Assembly: GCA_023213315.1 (NCBI GenBank) | Contig: JAKCPI010007836.1 | Coordinates: 1 to 64,000, forward strand | Direction of reading: 5' to 3' | DNA from: Euborellia annulipes | Lineage: Eukaryota; Arthropoda; Insecta; Dermaptera; Anisolabididae | DNA length: 64,000 bases | Shown here: positions 37,701-46,800 of the stretch, piece after piece | Layout: each line of letters begins with the position of its first letter | Numbering within the stretch: the first letter of the stretch is position 1 | The notes under the pieces: generated by a model | What the model was told of the DNA's origin: nothing | Seen by the model: only the letters and a program-made list of their open reading frames with translations | Databases searched by the model: none | Program-made: the position numbers and the translations under genes

Positions 37701-40655
37701 CCTTCATAAAAAAATTAATCAATGTGCCCCCTGTTGTTTTGGATGGAGATGTGTTGGAGTATTCCAACTCAGTCAGGAATTTGGGTGTACGATTTGATTC
37801 TGTTCTGAGTTGGAAGGATCACGTTTTGGACATTTCTAGGAAGGCCTATAGTAGTTTATACAGATTCAAAAAAAAGTAAAGAGTGTCTTCCATTGAGCAT
37901 TAGAAAGCTAGTAGTAAATTCCTTAATACTCCCCCACTTCGATTATTGTTGCTTGGTGTATGGTGGGATGTCGGGCGAGCAGAGCGTGGCACTTGACAAG
38001 GTCTTAAATTCTTGTATAAGATTCATTTACGATGTACCGATTGACCAACACATAACTCCCTATTATAATAAGCTAGGTTGGCTTAAGCTAAATAAAAGAA
38101 GAGATTATTTCATGGGGTGTTATGTGTTTGCGATATTGAAGAACAGGGAGCCGGTATACCTACACGAAAATTTTAAATTTGCTGTTAGGGGCGAAGGAAT
38201 GAGCTCTAGGGCGTGTCCACTCGATTTGAGAATGCCAGTCCACCGAACAGCAACATATGATGCCTCTTTTTTAGTGGCATCTGTGAGACTGTGGAACCGA
38301 ATACCAGAGGAAATTAGGTCAATGAGAACTTTGGGCTCCTTTAAGGAGAGATATTTTAATTATCTGCTGAATGAGCAGAAACGTCTATGACTGTAATGAC
38401 CGACGGGGAGGATTGCGTTGGTAGTGAGAAGAGAAGCACTACAAATTTTATATTTAAAATTGTAATTTTTATCGTGCTCCAGGAGACAAAATGTCTCAGA
38501 GCATTTTAATAAATTTCTTTCTTTCTTTCTTTCTTTCTTTCTTACTCTAGGTCAAAGGAATTTTACGCTCTGAGGGTCGTCTTCGTGCTGGTGACGCGGC
38601 AGCTTCGGTGCTCTTTCGTTTTGGTCAACAGCCAGAGTATATTCGAGTCGGACAAAGAATTCTTTTCAGATCTGACGCAAATAGTGCTGGTTTAGGGCAC
38701 ATCACACAGGTATCTAATCATTTATTCTGAATTATTGAATTTTTCTCTTATTATTTATTAATTATATGCTATTCCTCTATAATATTCAATTTAAAAAAAA
38801 AAACGGTATAGATAGACATTTAAAATAGATTATTTGGTCTTAAAGAGAATTCTTTTATTTTGTCCCGCGGCAGGGAAAATCATATATACATAAATGAAGA
38901 CCTGAATTAAATTATGATCTAAGTGCCATTTTTTCAATTTCCGAGTTATAACCGGAATTATGATCTATGGACCAAGAAGTATATTCTGATCCAAGCCCCA
39001 AATCTGTTTGTGGTAAATGAGATCGTTGCCATCAAAATGCGCGAGCTCTATGTGTCCTGCACATAAAAAAAAACTTCATTATAAAATAAACTTCATTATC
39101 TCAAAACTTTGAAAAACGCACTTACAAGCAGTCCCCACGGGTGGTGGGTCATCGATTTTTTTCAAACTCATAGGATTTGAAGATTAGTATCTGGACATCA
39201 ATTTCCTAAAGCAGTACGATCCACTACTCAAGAACACTCAAGAAAATCGACTTTGAAGACTATCAAGATTTCCGAGTTGTACAAGTTTGGAAAATTTTAT
39301 TTATATGTAAACAGTGTCTGGTAGCCGAGAGAGTAAGCGCAACAGTTTAGTAAACAAGGAGTCGCTAGTTCGATGCTTGTTTGGGATATTTTTTTTATTT
39401 CAATTCTCTATCCGCATATACAGTATCTCTCATATTAACATTTATAAAATTGAAATTAAATTAACAAATAATTTTTCAATATAAATTAACACCTTTTATT
39501 TTTAATTACCACTCGTTACACACTGAAAATACGAATATTTATAATATATTGAAATTTGGTATAAAAATTAAAAACATCTTATTGTTAAATAAAACGATTC
39601 GTTACATATACTTTCAAATATTTTTTTTTTAAACACTCACACTTTTTTCCACTCACATTCACACACACACACACGCACACAGTCTTTTCGGCAACTTATG
39701 CGTCGATTTTCTTAAGTGTTCTTGAGTAGTGCATTGTACTGCTTTGGGAAATTGATGTCCAGATACTAATCTTCAAATCCTATGAGTTTGAAAAAAATCG
39801 GTGACCCACCACCCTTGGGGACTCGTTGTTAGATCATAACTTACTTCAGGTCTTCAAATAATATTATCCGAAACACCTCAATCACACCTTATTTCCGCAA
39901 GGATGTAGGAAGGAAAAAACAAAAGTTTTTTTGTTTTCCAAATGAGTTTTAATCCTAATATAATACTTCAAAGGTACAAAGGCTCTTCTTCTTCAGAGTA
40001 AATTTATTTAAAAAGTCACGAAAAAATTCGCAAAGATTGTTTCCTTTTAATTGGGCCCAGTCTGTTTGACCACCAGGCCTCAGTTGTAATTCTTCGGTTA
40101 TTCTGTCCAATCTACACCTTTAATGTAATAATTAACCACTATTCAAAATTTGAGAATATATCATTTTGATTTCTTTGATGTTATTATATAAATCTTTCAA
40201 ATACATCTATTTTCTGTACATATTCTGTATTCAGTTTCCGAATCTAGACTAAAAGCATCCATTTTTTTACAAGAGTGTGACTGAACAAGTTAAAGTAAAG
40301 TAAAGGGTTAAGTAAAGGGACCCTTAACACGATCAATCAGACTCAGTATTTGAGCGGAATGGCGTTTTGACTGAACGTGTATGGGCAAAACTGAAGGCCG
40401 TTTTCTTTTTGTTTTTCATTGTTACTTAGTGGTAGGGAACTTAGTTTAGTAAAGAAGAAAAATTAGTGGTTTCTCACAGTCGAATGAGCTAAGTGAATTT
40501 TTCGTTTGAAGGTTCTTTCTTTTTTTTTATTTTGTATTTTTTAAATTGTACTACTAGTCTCAATTTCTACCTTGCTTTAAGATTAATTCAAAGTCAATAA
40601 TTTTCAGATATTTCCAGTAACACCTCCAGATCCAGGTTCTTCAAATGATCTATAA
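25604..40655 (+). CDS. Gtpbp2: GTP-binding protein of the GTPBP1/GTPBP2 family (GTPBP2-like)
   Basis: Twelve exons: 25604-25765, 27887-28099, 30686-30825, 30885-31023, 31109-31231, 31632-31805, 32883-33090, 33157-33251, 34322-34543, 36525-36620, 38551-38709, 40608-40655. All GT-AG, all phases agree, 592 aa (human GTPBP2 about 600). A translational-type GTPase linked to ribosome rescue and stalled translation with Pelota in animals. Seen: [20 protein letters not shown] and [13 protein letters not shown] (family N-domain), P-loop [10 protein letters not shown], switch I GRTSSI, switch II DLAGH, G4 TKCD, G5-like SAVNG, then the beta-barrel domains ([45 protein letters not shown]). GNIEYKLKL favours GTPBP2 over GTPBP1. 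The last exon codes 15 residues. Poly(A) signal at 40677-40682, 22 nt past the stop. Confidence 0.94.
25830..27332. mobile_element. hAT-like element, outer, with subterminal repeats
   Basis: In Gtpbp2 intron 1. Ends CAGGGATGGGC and GCCCATCCCTG; target duplication TGTACAGA at 25822-25829 and 27333-27340. Subterminal direct repeats of AATTGGTATYTTGTATYTCG near both ends, three to four each side. A second hAT-like element is nested at 26413-27070. No transposase frame. Confidence 0.9.
26413..27070. mobile_element. hAT-like element, nested, with TTGTCTAC subterminal repeats
   Basis: Ends CAGCGTTGGGCGAATT and AATTTGCCCAACACTG; target duplication TTTCCAAT at 26405-26412 and 27071-27078. Multiple TGTCTAC/GTAGACA copies crowd each end, mirrored between ends, like transposase binding sites. 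Confidence 0.9.
28307..28348 (-). ncRNA. Hammerhead-ribozyme-like motif, unit 1
   Basis: Minus strand: GTA, CTGATGA (28339-28345), stem II GACC-a-GGC gtgat GCC-GGTC, GAAA, TATT, TAC. Core equals the consensus. GTA/TAC plus outer pairs can form stem I. Confidence 0.65.
28459..28499 (-). ncRNA. Hammerhead-ribozyme-like motif, unit 2
   Basis: Same core and stem II as unit 1. The base sequence after GAAATATT differs (AT-rich junction with unit 1), so stem I is weaker. Confidence 0.6.
28704..28749 (+). ncRNA. Hammerhead-ribozyme-like motif, inverted unit
   Basis: CTGATGA 28709-28715; GACC 28717-28720 pairs with GGTC 28733-28736, continued by GGC/GCC with one bulged A; GAAA 28737-28740; TATT then TACGAA. 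TTTGTA before the core pairs with TACGAA as stem I (six pairs, one G-T). Confidence 0.67.
29014..29388. mobile_element. Short TIR element in Gtpbp2 intron 2
   Basis: ACCGTCCACATGAAAAGGTA at the left and TACCTTTTCATGTGGACGGT at the right are exact inverted copies of about 20 bp. The interior is AT-rich with CGATTTTTTTTA-like runs and no coding capacity. Confidence 0.82.
29640..29960. repeat. Degenerate foldback/PLE-like remnant
   Basis: Minus strand at 29720-29760 shows GCTGATGA AGAGC...GTTC AAAAT, a hammerhead-like box in which GAAA is lost. 29875-29925 plus strand shows CTGGAGATGGCC...ACCGAAACTG. Edge GGCTGCCTGCCTCC near 29936 is of the type seen in other foldbacks. Confidence 0.45.
30322..30516 (-). 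CDS. Candidate small antisense gene nested in Gtpbp2 intron 2
   Basis: 64 codons on the strand opposite to Gtpbp2, beginning [20 protein letters not shown], with evenly mixed, charged composition ([25 protein letters not shown]) unlike random AT-rich frames here. After the stop an AATAAA signal is present on the minus strand (complement near 30250-30260). The DNA is not part of any visible repeat. No signal peptide, membrane segment or known motif. I do not recognise the family. It may be a single-exon gene, the last exon of a longer one, or chance. Confidence 0.42.
   Translation of the reverse strand: MSSEPLNLNRRGEYTNTTLRQGAGERSYKISSRKVLEESKFEEQNINGYYRSKTRLGKLGVFSF
31806..32882. other. Gtpbp2 intron 6 with TIR element and tRNA-like piece
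   Basis: About 32239-32662 is a TIR element: ACATATCGTCGGTCCAGTTC left, GAATTGGACCGACAATATGT right. About 32695-32760 has a tRNA-like piece (TCAGTGGTTAGGGCAC, GTGGTTCAACTCC) that is likely a SINE head. No coding exon is missing, since phases of flanking exons agree. Confidence 0.6.
33346..34280. mobile_element. Inverted-repeat element in Gtpbp2 intron 8 with nested SINE
   Basis: Arms: CAGGGTATCTATAATTAAA...GTGAGCAG at the left and CTGCTCAC...TTAATTATGGACATCTTG at the right, continuing inward through ATGACAGAATGAAATGATGG / CCATCATTTCATTCTGTCAT. An inner inverted pair lies at 33515-33555 / 33750-33790 (CAAAATCATACAGGTGTCAT). A SINE 3' part sits at about 33575-33726. Confidence 0.77.
34595..34770. 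repeat. G/C and T homopolymer block
   Basis: Runs of G, C and about 40 T in Gtpbp2 intron 9, next to CAGGGCCGGAACTAGG and CTAGCGTAGCTAGG, which look like the two ends of a G-rich hAT-like MITE. Sequence in such runs is prone to assembly error. Confidence 0.6.
34870..35990. mobile_element. 1.1-kb foldback element in Gtpbp2 intron 9
   Basis: Left half 34920-35395 and right half 35425-35970 are inverted copies with gaps. Paired marks: CGCACATAGGAGTATTTG with its complement ending 35960; CCGGACAAAAGTCGAAATCA with 35915-35935; GAATCAATTTATGTTTT in plus reading at 35637 with its partner at 35165. GCAGCCAGGAG near 34892 is the GGCTGC-type edge. The right edge has a degenerate hammerhead-like motif. 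Confidence 0.82.
35950..35993 (-). ncRNA. Degenerate hammerhead-like motif at foldback edge
   Basis: Minus strand: CCCGAAGAAGATCGCG...GAAACGTCGCAC. The first box is CCGAAGA (one change from CTGANGA) and stem II pairs poorly. GAAACGTC is intact. Confidence 0.4.
36644..37608. mobile_element. TIR element in Gtpbp2 intron 10
   Basis: GTTACGCCGAATTGACGAA at the left and its near-complement ending GATTCGGCGTAAC at the right. The arms continue with repeated GAATTCGGCA/TGCCGAGTTC motifs. 37207-37305 is an embedded hairpin with a stem of about 40 bp (TTCGGGTAGCTTCGGT...ACCGAAGCTACCCGAA). No transposase frame. Confidence 0.8.
37667..38390 (+). pseudogene. LINE reverse transcriptase C-terminal region, one frameshift
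   Basis: First frame: [44 protein letters not shown], ending in an A run. A one-base change there shifts into the second frame: [78 protein letters not shown]. This is the region downstream of the RT palm in Jockey/I/CR1-type ORF2. Only the A-run shift breaks it, so it is a young copy. The RT catalytic box lies upstream of the truncation and is absent. Confidence 0.9.
37667..38545 (+). mobile_element. 5'-truncated non-LTR retrotransposon (LINE)
   Basis: In Gtpbp2 intron 10. 5' edge near 37667, stop codon at 38388-38390, 3' UTR with CAGGAGACAAAATGTCTCAGA hairpin, then AATAAA and a (CTTT)n tail reaching 38545, directly before the AG of the exon 11 acceptor. Confidence 0.9.
38710..40607. mobile_element. 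Gtpbp2 last intron, mostly a foldback element (about 38880-39860)
   Basis: Arms: GAAGACCTGAATTAAATTATGATC near 38900 with GATCATAACTTACTTCAGG near 39834 (broken complement), and 39130-39255 with 39715-39830 (GGTGGTGGGTCATCGAT, TTGAAGATTAGTATCTGGAC and complements). Inserts in the loop: a tRNA-like piece at about 39308-39395 (TGGTAGCCGAGAGAGTAAG, CTAGTTCGATGC) and a minus-strand SINE tail at 39630-39710. 39860-40607 holds nothing I recognise. Confidence 0.65.
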
Positions 40656-40676
40656 ACCATTATAGATGCTAGGCTA

Positions 40677-40682
40677 AATAAA
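40677..40682 (+). promoter_or_regulatory. Poly(A) signal of Gtpbp2
   Basis: AATAAA, 22 nt downstream of the stop. Confidence 0.65.
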
Positions 40683-40699
40683 ACTTTTTCTTAATTCCA

Positions 40700-43695
40700 T
40701 CTCTTCTTGTAATTCAGCTTTCCTTCGTTTTTTCACCTTTCGAATTCATTAAAGTTAAATCTAAAAATATTTTAGAATTATTATCTATACATAAGATATT
40801 TATTTATTTATTTAATAAAAAATAGTTATATATATATATACACATATTAATATTTTAAATAAAATTGATTTTATCTTACCTCAAAATGAATTTTGTATCA
40901 TTTTATATTTTAGCTCTAACCCTTCGTTCATTTATTTGCTCTTATAATTTTTGTATTGATTCTATTTTCAAAATAATCTTTTCTCAATTGGTCGATGTAG
41001 AGTAAACAATAGATTTTGGTTTAAAAACTCCTTTTTTTATATTAGACATTTTGTTTTGATCTTTTATTATTTGTACTATACAATAATTGTACATTTCTTA
41101 ATAAGCCACTTTCTTTGATCGAAGCAGAGTCTTAATAGTCCTTTATATCAGATTTTCTTTTTGTAAGTTCACTGGCCATCTTCTTTAAGGAATTAAGTTT
41201 CCATTTCATTATTTTGTTAGTATTTTTATTTTGATGGTTCTCAAAATCACAAAAATTTGATTAGGAACAATTTTTTATTCATTAATTCATATTCATTCAT
41301 AAGGAAAAATCACATTTAATAAAAAAATTTACAAATTAATTACAGATTTAATACACAATAAAATTTTTCATTTTTTTCTAATATGTATACAAATTTTTTT
41401 ATTTATTTAATCCAATATTAAAAAATATTATAATATGGCAAATGAACAAGTCTGCGTCAGAGGCGTATTCAGGGGGGAGGGGCGCCCGATATTTAAAAAA
41501 AATAAATAACCGGAACTCTGTAATCATACTATAAAAATCAGCCTTTTTTAATTTTATTTCGCCGGTTTAGCCACACGCCATTGGGCCAAAACGTCTACAA
41601 AATAAATACATATTTCTCAAATTAACATGAACCATACAAAATTAATACAATAACATAGCAAAACAAAAGCAAAATTAATAAAATAAAAAGCATAGCAATA
41701 CAATATAAAAACAAAACCAAAACAATATAAATACAATATTAAGGCAAAATTAGAATATATAATTAATAAGAATAAATGTAAAAATGTCTAAAATTTTATC
41801 TGTGAATTGTTGATGAAAAATGAAAATATTTATATATACATTTTTTTTAAAATTTCAATGAAATTTTTTTGCTTTTGAGAGAATCTTAAAAAAAATATAT
41901 TCCGTATTTTTTGAAATAATTATTTATGGGAAGATGAATTTTCAAATATGAATGCCCCCCCCCCCCCGTATAAATACGCCCTGGTTTGCTTACTGCGAAA
42001 CAGAAACGCAAAGTGTAAAAACATTGCGCATGCATGGGAACACAAAAACTAAATACTGTACATTTTACAAAAGAACTGTGAAATTTTAAAAACATTATTT
42101 ATCTATAGATAATTTCATTTATCTAAAAGAAAAATATTCTTTCAATATTGTCCAAGAATTTATGATCAGTACAATGTTTTCTCAACATTTTTTTTTACCT
42201 AAAAAGGAGTGGGAATAACAAAAACATTTCTGCTTTAAATTTTTTTTTTTTTTTTTATTGATCTTGTTTTTTATTCCCACAAATTGCGGGTTCTTATCAT
42301 TTTTTAAGCTGAGATTTACTGATAATAAATAACTATAGTCCTATCCGCCTTCTATCTTCACTGTAAAATTGTGAAGGCCAAATAACAAATAGTACCTCCC
42401 AATATCAATGCTTGTTTGCTTCTATTATTCTTTCCCAGCCTCTGTACACTTTTGAATTTTGAAAACCACCCCCACTATAATAATAAATTAAAAACTAAAT
42501 TTATTAGAGTAAAATTCCTCACCAAACTTTAAAATAATAATGCATTTTTTTTTCATTAAATTTTTTACTTTTTTATTTATAAATAATTATTATTAATTTA
42601 TTTTTTTTTAATTTGAAAAATAAATCTCTTATCTACAAAGGTTACTTGTCCTTTGTAAATTATTTAAAAGATTTTTATTTAATTTAGTTTAACTTATTTT
42701 AATTGTATAGAGTGTATAGTTTTTTTGTTTTTTTTTTATATATATATTACAATTTCTTTTTTTTTATGTCTATTAAAACAACATTCAAGACGATCTTAAT
42801 ATCAATTTTTATTATCGAACGTTGGTAAAACTATTTTGAATATCTATTTTTTTTTTCTTTTACCGGCTAAATTTTAATATGAAGATAAAAATTTGAAATT
42901 TTATTTATTTTCAATGCGAGTTTTCAAAAATTCTTGACAAAGTGAATCATCAAATTTTATTTATAAGGTGAAATTTGGAGTTAATTATTTGAAATCAAAA
43001 TATATATGTATTATAATTGAGAATTTTTTAAAAATATCATTTCAAAGTAAATTAATAATACATACCCTCTAATTTTGTTTTAATTATTAGATATTTATAA
43101 ATGTATCTATGATCTCTAGATCAGCATTTATCAACCTTTCAGTATTCGCGGCCAAATTTTCAATCGTAATTTTCCTCGCGCTCCCCGCATACAATAAATC
43201 AATATTGGGGGGTTGGGTAATAATAATAATATTTTCTCTTGGATATGCTCGCGCCCGACAGGTTGAGAATCGCTGCTCTAGATCAATCTTCGCCCAATCG
43301 CTCGTCCCCATCCCACTTGCACAATGAAGTACTTTATATTTTAACTTCCATCTGTCCAATTTTTAGATTGTCTCTGAGAGAATTAGGTTTTAAAATGATT
43401 TTATAGAGAATTGTATTTCTAAGGAAAGACACCTGTCATCCACAAGTGTGAATCGGTCCTAAATACTGTTTTAAAAAATACTAATTAATATTTGAAGTTT
43501 TTTCTTCAATTTGCAATGAATTTGTCAAGAATTTTCAAAACCAATATGGAATATTTGACATTTCTCTTTAATATAATTCTAATTCATGTATACATATACC
43601 GTTTACATTCATCCCAACATAAATATATACAGACATAATTCAGGCAGACATACAATTAGTTCAGGATTGTTATTTTGTATCTTTTCATTCGCTGT
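40700..43695. other. Spacer between convergent genes
   Basis: AT-rich. 41460-41992 appears to be a G/C-run TIR element (GAGGCGTATTCAGGGGGG and CCCCCCGTATAAATACGCCC). 43122-43275 is a hAT-like MITE (separate entry). No protein frame that I can support. Confidence 0.45.
43122..43275. mobile_element. 154-bp hAT-like MITE
   Basis: Ends CAGCATTTATCAACC and GGTTGAGAATCGCTG; target duplication CTCTAGAT at 43114-43121 and 43276-43283. Confidence 0.87.
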
Positions 43696-43827
43696 CTACA
43701 TTTCGTCACAAGGTGTAGTTGATGCACCATTATTAGAATCTTGTGAGCTAAGTGTATAAACGGGGCCAATACAAGCTGGCGGAGGTGCAACGGATGCAAC
43801 TGCTGCTGCAGCCGCTGCAGCCTGAGG
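43696..43827 (-). CDS. In-frame extension after the K2P stop codon (possible readthrough)
   Basis: Directly after TGA (43828-43830) the frame stays open for 43 codons to TAG at 43696: PQAAAAAAAVASVAPPPACI, then GPVYTLSSQDSNNGASTTPC, DEM. The stop context is TGA-C, a leaky type, followed by CTGCAGC...GCTGCAG-rich sequence that can pair. GC content and composition are protein-like, unlike the AT-rich DNA beyond the TAG. It may be readthrough, a recent nonsense change, or a sequence error in one base. Confidence 0.5.
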   Translation of the reverse strand, partial: PQAAAAAAAVASVAPPPACIGPVYTLSSQDSNNGASTTPCDEM

Positions 43828-46800
43828 TCAAGAGTCTGGTCCTCTGAGACCCCTTAATGATGCTCGATGAACACAAGTGCCATTGATATGCCCATGACCA
43901 TGAGGTCGACCAGCTAGCAGTTGACCATGAGCGATTGTACAGCAAGTTGCAGTTAACGCCATCCCAACCACGATGTACCTATTAAGAAAACAAGATTAAA
44001 TTAATATGATCGCAGCACCGAGCACTGGAAGTGACAAAAACTGTGCGGCACGTGTCACGATATAGAACGTTGTGACAAAACTGCGCTCCAATGTGTGGCG
44101 CAGTTTATTTTTTATGCTGGCCTGCACAAAACAGTAGGTGTTGTGCAGCGCGAACTGCGCATGCAGTTGCTTAATTTCAAATAATAATATGATTTGAAAA
44201 AAAATTTTAAGCTTATTCGTATATATATATATATATGGGCGTTTTTCTACTAATTGGAAACTGGCCCATAGATTTATGTCACAATCAAACCTTAAAACAT
44301 GCATGCATAAATGCATAATGCACTATAAAATAATCATACTGCCCTCGGTACCTGCATTAAAAAAAGCAACAATAAAAGGAAAATACAGTAAAAATATGTT
44401 CTGTCGCAAATTGAGTCGCATTTTATATTTTATTTTAATTTTTATAACAATAAACAACAAAAATTAGTTTAGGGTTCTTTTAAAGACATGCGTGCCTTTG
44501 GGCGAAGTGGAGACTGGGTAGAGTTTCTGCCTCTTGAGCAAGAGGTCGAGGGTTCGCATCCAGGCAAATTAAAAAAAAATCTTGCTCTTTTTACGAAAAC
44601 TATCGTGTTTTCGGGTTTTATGCTTAGCCAACACGTACTTGCCATGCTTTGCATGAAGGCCACAATAGCCTTTTGCATTATAAAAACAAATATAGGGGGA
44701 GGGGGGGGGGCCCGTATTATTATGTACCTCCGGGGCTCGTCAAGCCTGCGGCCCTCGGTACCTGCATTTAAAAAAAGCAACTTCAAAAATAAGGACCAGT
44801 GCAGTGGCACCTCCTCCCTTTGGACACAAGAAAAATAATTTTATAAAAACTTTATTTGCCATTTTAAATATATAGGTAAATAATTACATAAATTTGTCGA
44901 ATTTTTTTTCCCCATACACCATTAATTTTGCCCAAACTTTTATTTAAATCATTTGGAAATAATTGATATATATAGCTATAGGTGTAGACCTAGGACTACA
45001 TCACCAATCCTATTTGTCATTCTTCCCGTAATTATATGACTTTTAAAAAATAATTAATAATTCAAATTTTTATTTAAATGCGGACATATGGAGAGCTAAG
45101 ATTAACTAATATCGATAAAATCAAGCGAATGGGACAATGTGTGACATTTTTTCTAACTTTCAAAATTCTCGCCTTTGATTGTTACAGAAATTGCAAACTG
45201 GTGGCCTTGTTAACGATACTCACGAGTTGGCCTCTTTTTATGTGACAAAAGTGATGTTAAAACTTATTTTTCTGTGATATAACTATCAAGTGGAGGCAGA
45301 ATTTTCTACAAATTCACAATGGAGTTTGCATACACTTCTGAACGGACAAAAACAGGTATTTATTATGAAACTTAAGTCTTTAATAGAAGAGTAATAACGA
45401 TTAACCTTATTTGTTTTAATATTTCGATCTCAATTGAATTTTAGAAACACATTCAGTGTTCTTCTTGGTTATTTTGTTTTTTTTTTGTTTTTTATAAAAA
45501 AATCACTCGGACTTTGTCTCATTCACACTCACACTCACACACACGTTCACACAGTCTTTTCGGCAACTCAGGCCATATAAGACTTCTTACGATATCCGTT
45601 ATTGATTAAATATACATATATGGGGTTCAGGCATTCTTATTTAAGCCATTTGGTATCCAATTGGCTTAAATAAAATCATCGGACTGCCTGGGGTCCGAAC
45701 CCGCGACGATTGGTATATGAGGTTAGCACGCTAACCTCTACGCCATGCCCCGAGGGCGTGTGACATTTTTCTAACTTTCAAATTTCTCGCCTTTGATTGT
45801 TAAGAAATTGCAAATGGTGGCCTTGTTAACGATACTCACAAGTTGGCCTCTTTTTATGTGACAAAAGTGATGTTAAAACTTTTTTTCTGTGCTATAACTA
45901 TCAAGTGGAGGCAGAATTTTCAACAAATTTCTACAATGGAGTTTGATACACTTCTGAACGGATAAAAACAGGTATTTATTATGAAAATGAATCTTTAAAT
46001 AGAAGAGTAATAAGAATAACCTTATTTTTTTCAATATTTCGATCTCAATTGAATTTTAGAAACACATTTAGTGTTCTTTTTGGTTATTTTGTAATTGATT
46101 CATTATAATTCCATTGGTAAAGTAATTCTTTTAATAGTCCTCAAATGGCCAAAGAATCTGGTGTGACTACCCGTACATTACATAACTTTCTCTGTTAAAA
46201 GTTGCTGCCATACCAGATTTTTATGTGTGGTCATAAATTTTGTTTCCGATAGAACCTTTCTTTTAAAACCCAAGAGAAAATATTTATAATCAAATATAGA
46301 AATAATATTTCTATTTTGTTACGATGATAATTTCCTATCTTTTCGAACAAGAATAAAATGGGCTTCAAACAATTTTAGGGAGAAAATAAGAATATACTGT
46401 ATATTTTAAACAATCATTGATTTATAAAGTTTTAATTAAAATCATTATAATTTGAGAAAATCTAAAAAAGGTAAAAAAAAGTACATCAGTAAAGTACTAG
46501 TACTTTTTGGCCGATTTTAATTAAAAGCTTCGGGCTGTAAAGGGACTTATAAGTCATCAAATATAATTATCAAATTTCAACCTTGTAGCTCTTTCGTACT
46601 TGAGATATTGTGATCACATACATACATAGACTATTTAGCAGGACCCACTATATTGGAATTTAGGGTCCCAAAAAATTTATATTTCCATCAAAATCTCGAA
46701 AAATAGAGTAGCTATTTGTTGCTAGAGATTCTTAGAGATGCTCCCAGAGCTTTACCTCGTCAACTTTGCACCTATACTATATGACCTGGGTCCGTTTCTA

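Noticed and set aside
43748..43945. 65-codon minus-strand frame overlapping the last K2P exon
   Set aside because: Different frame from TM4 and the tail; Ser/Trp-rich shadow.
44485..44570. tRNA gene
   Set aside because: The anticodon loop would have six bases and the family recurs with a SINE body elsewhere, so it is a SINE head.
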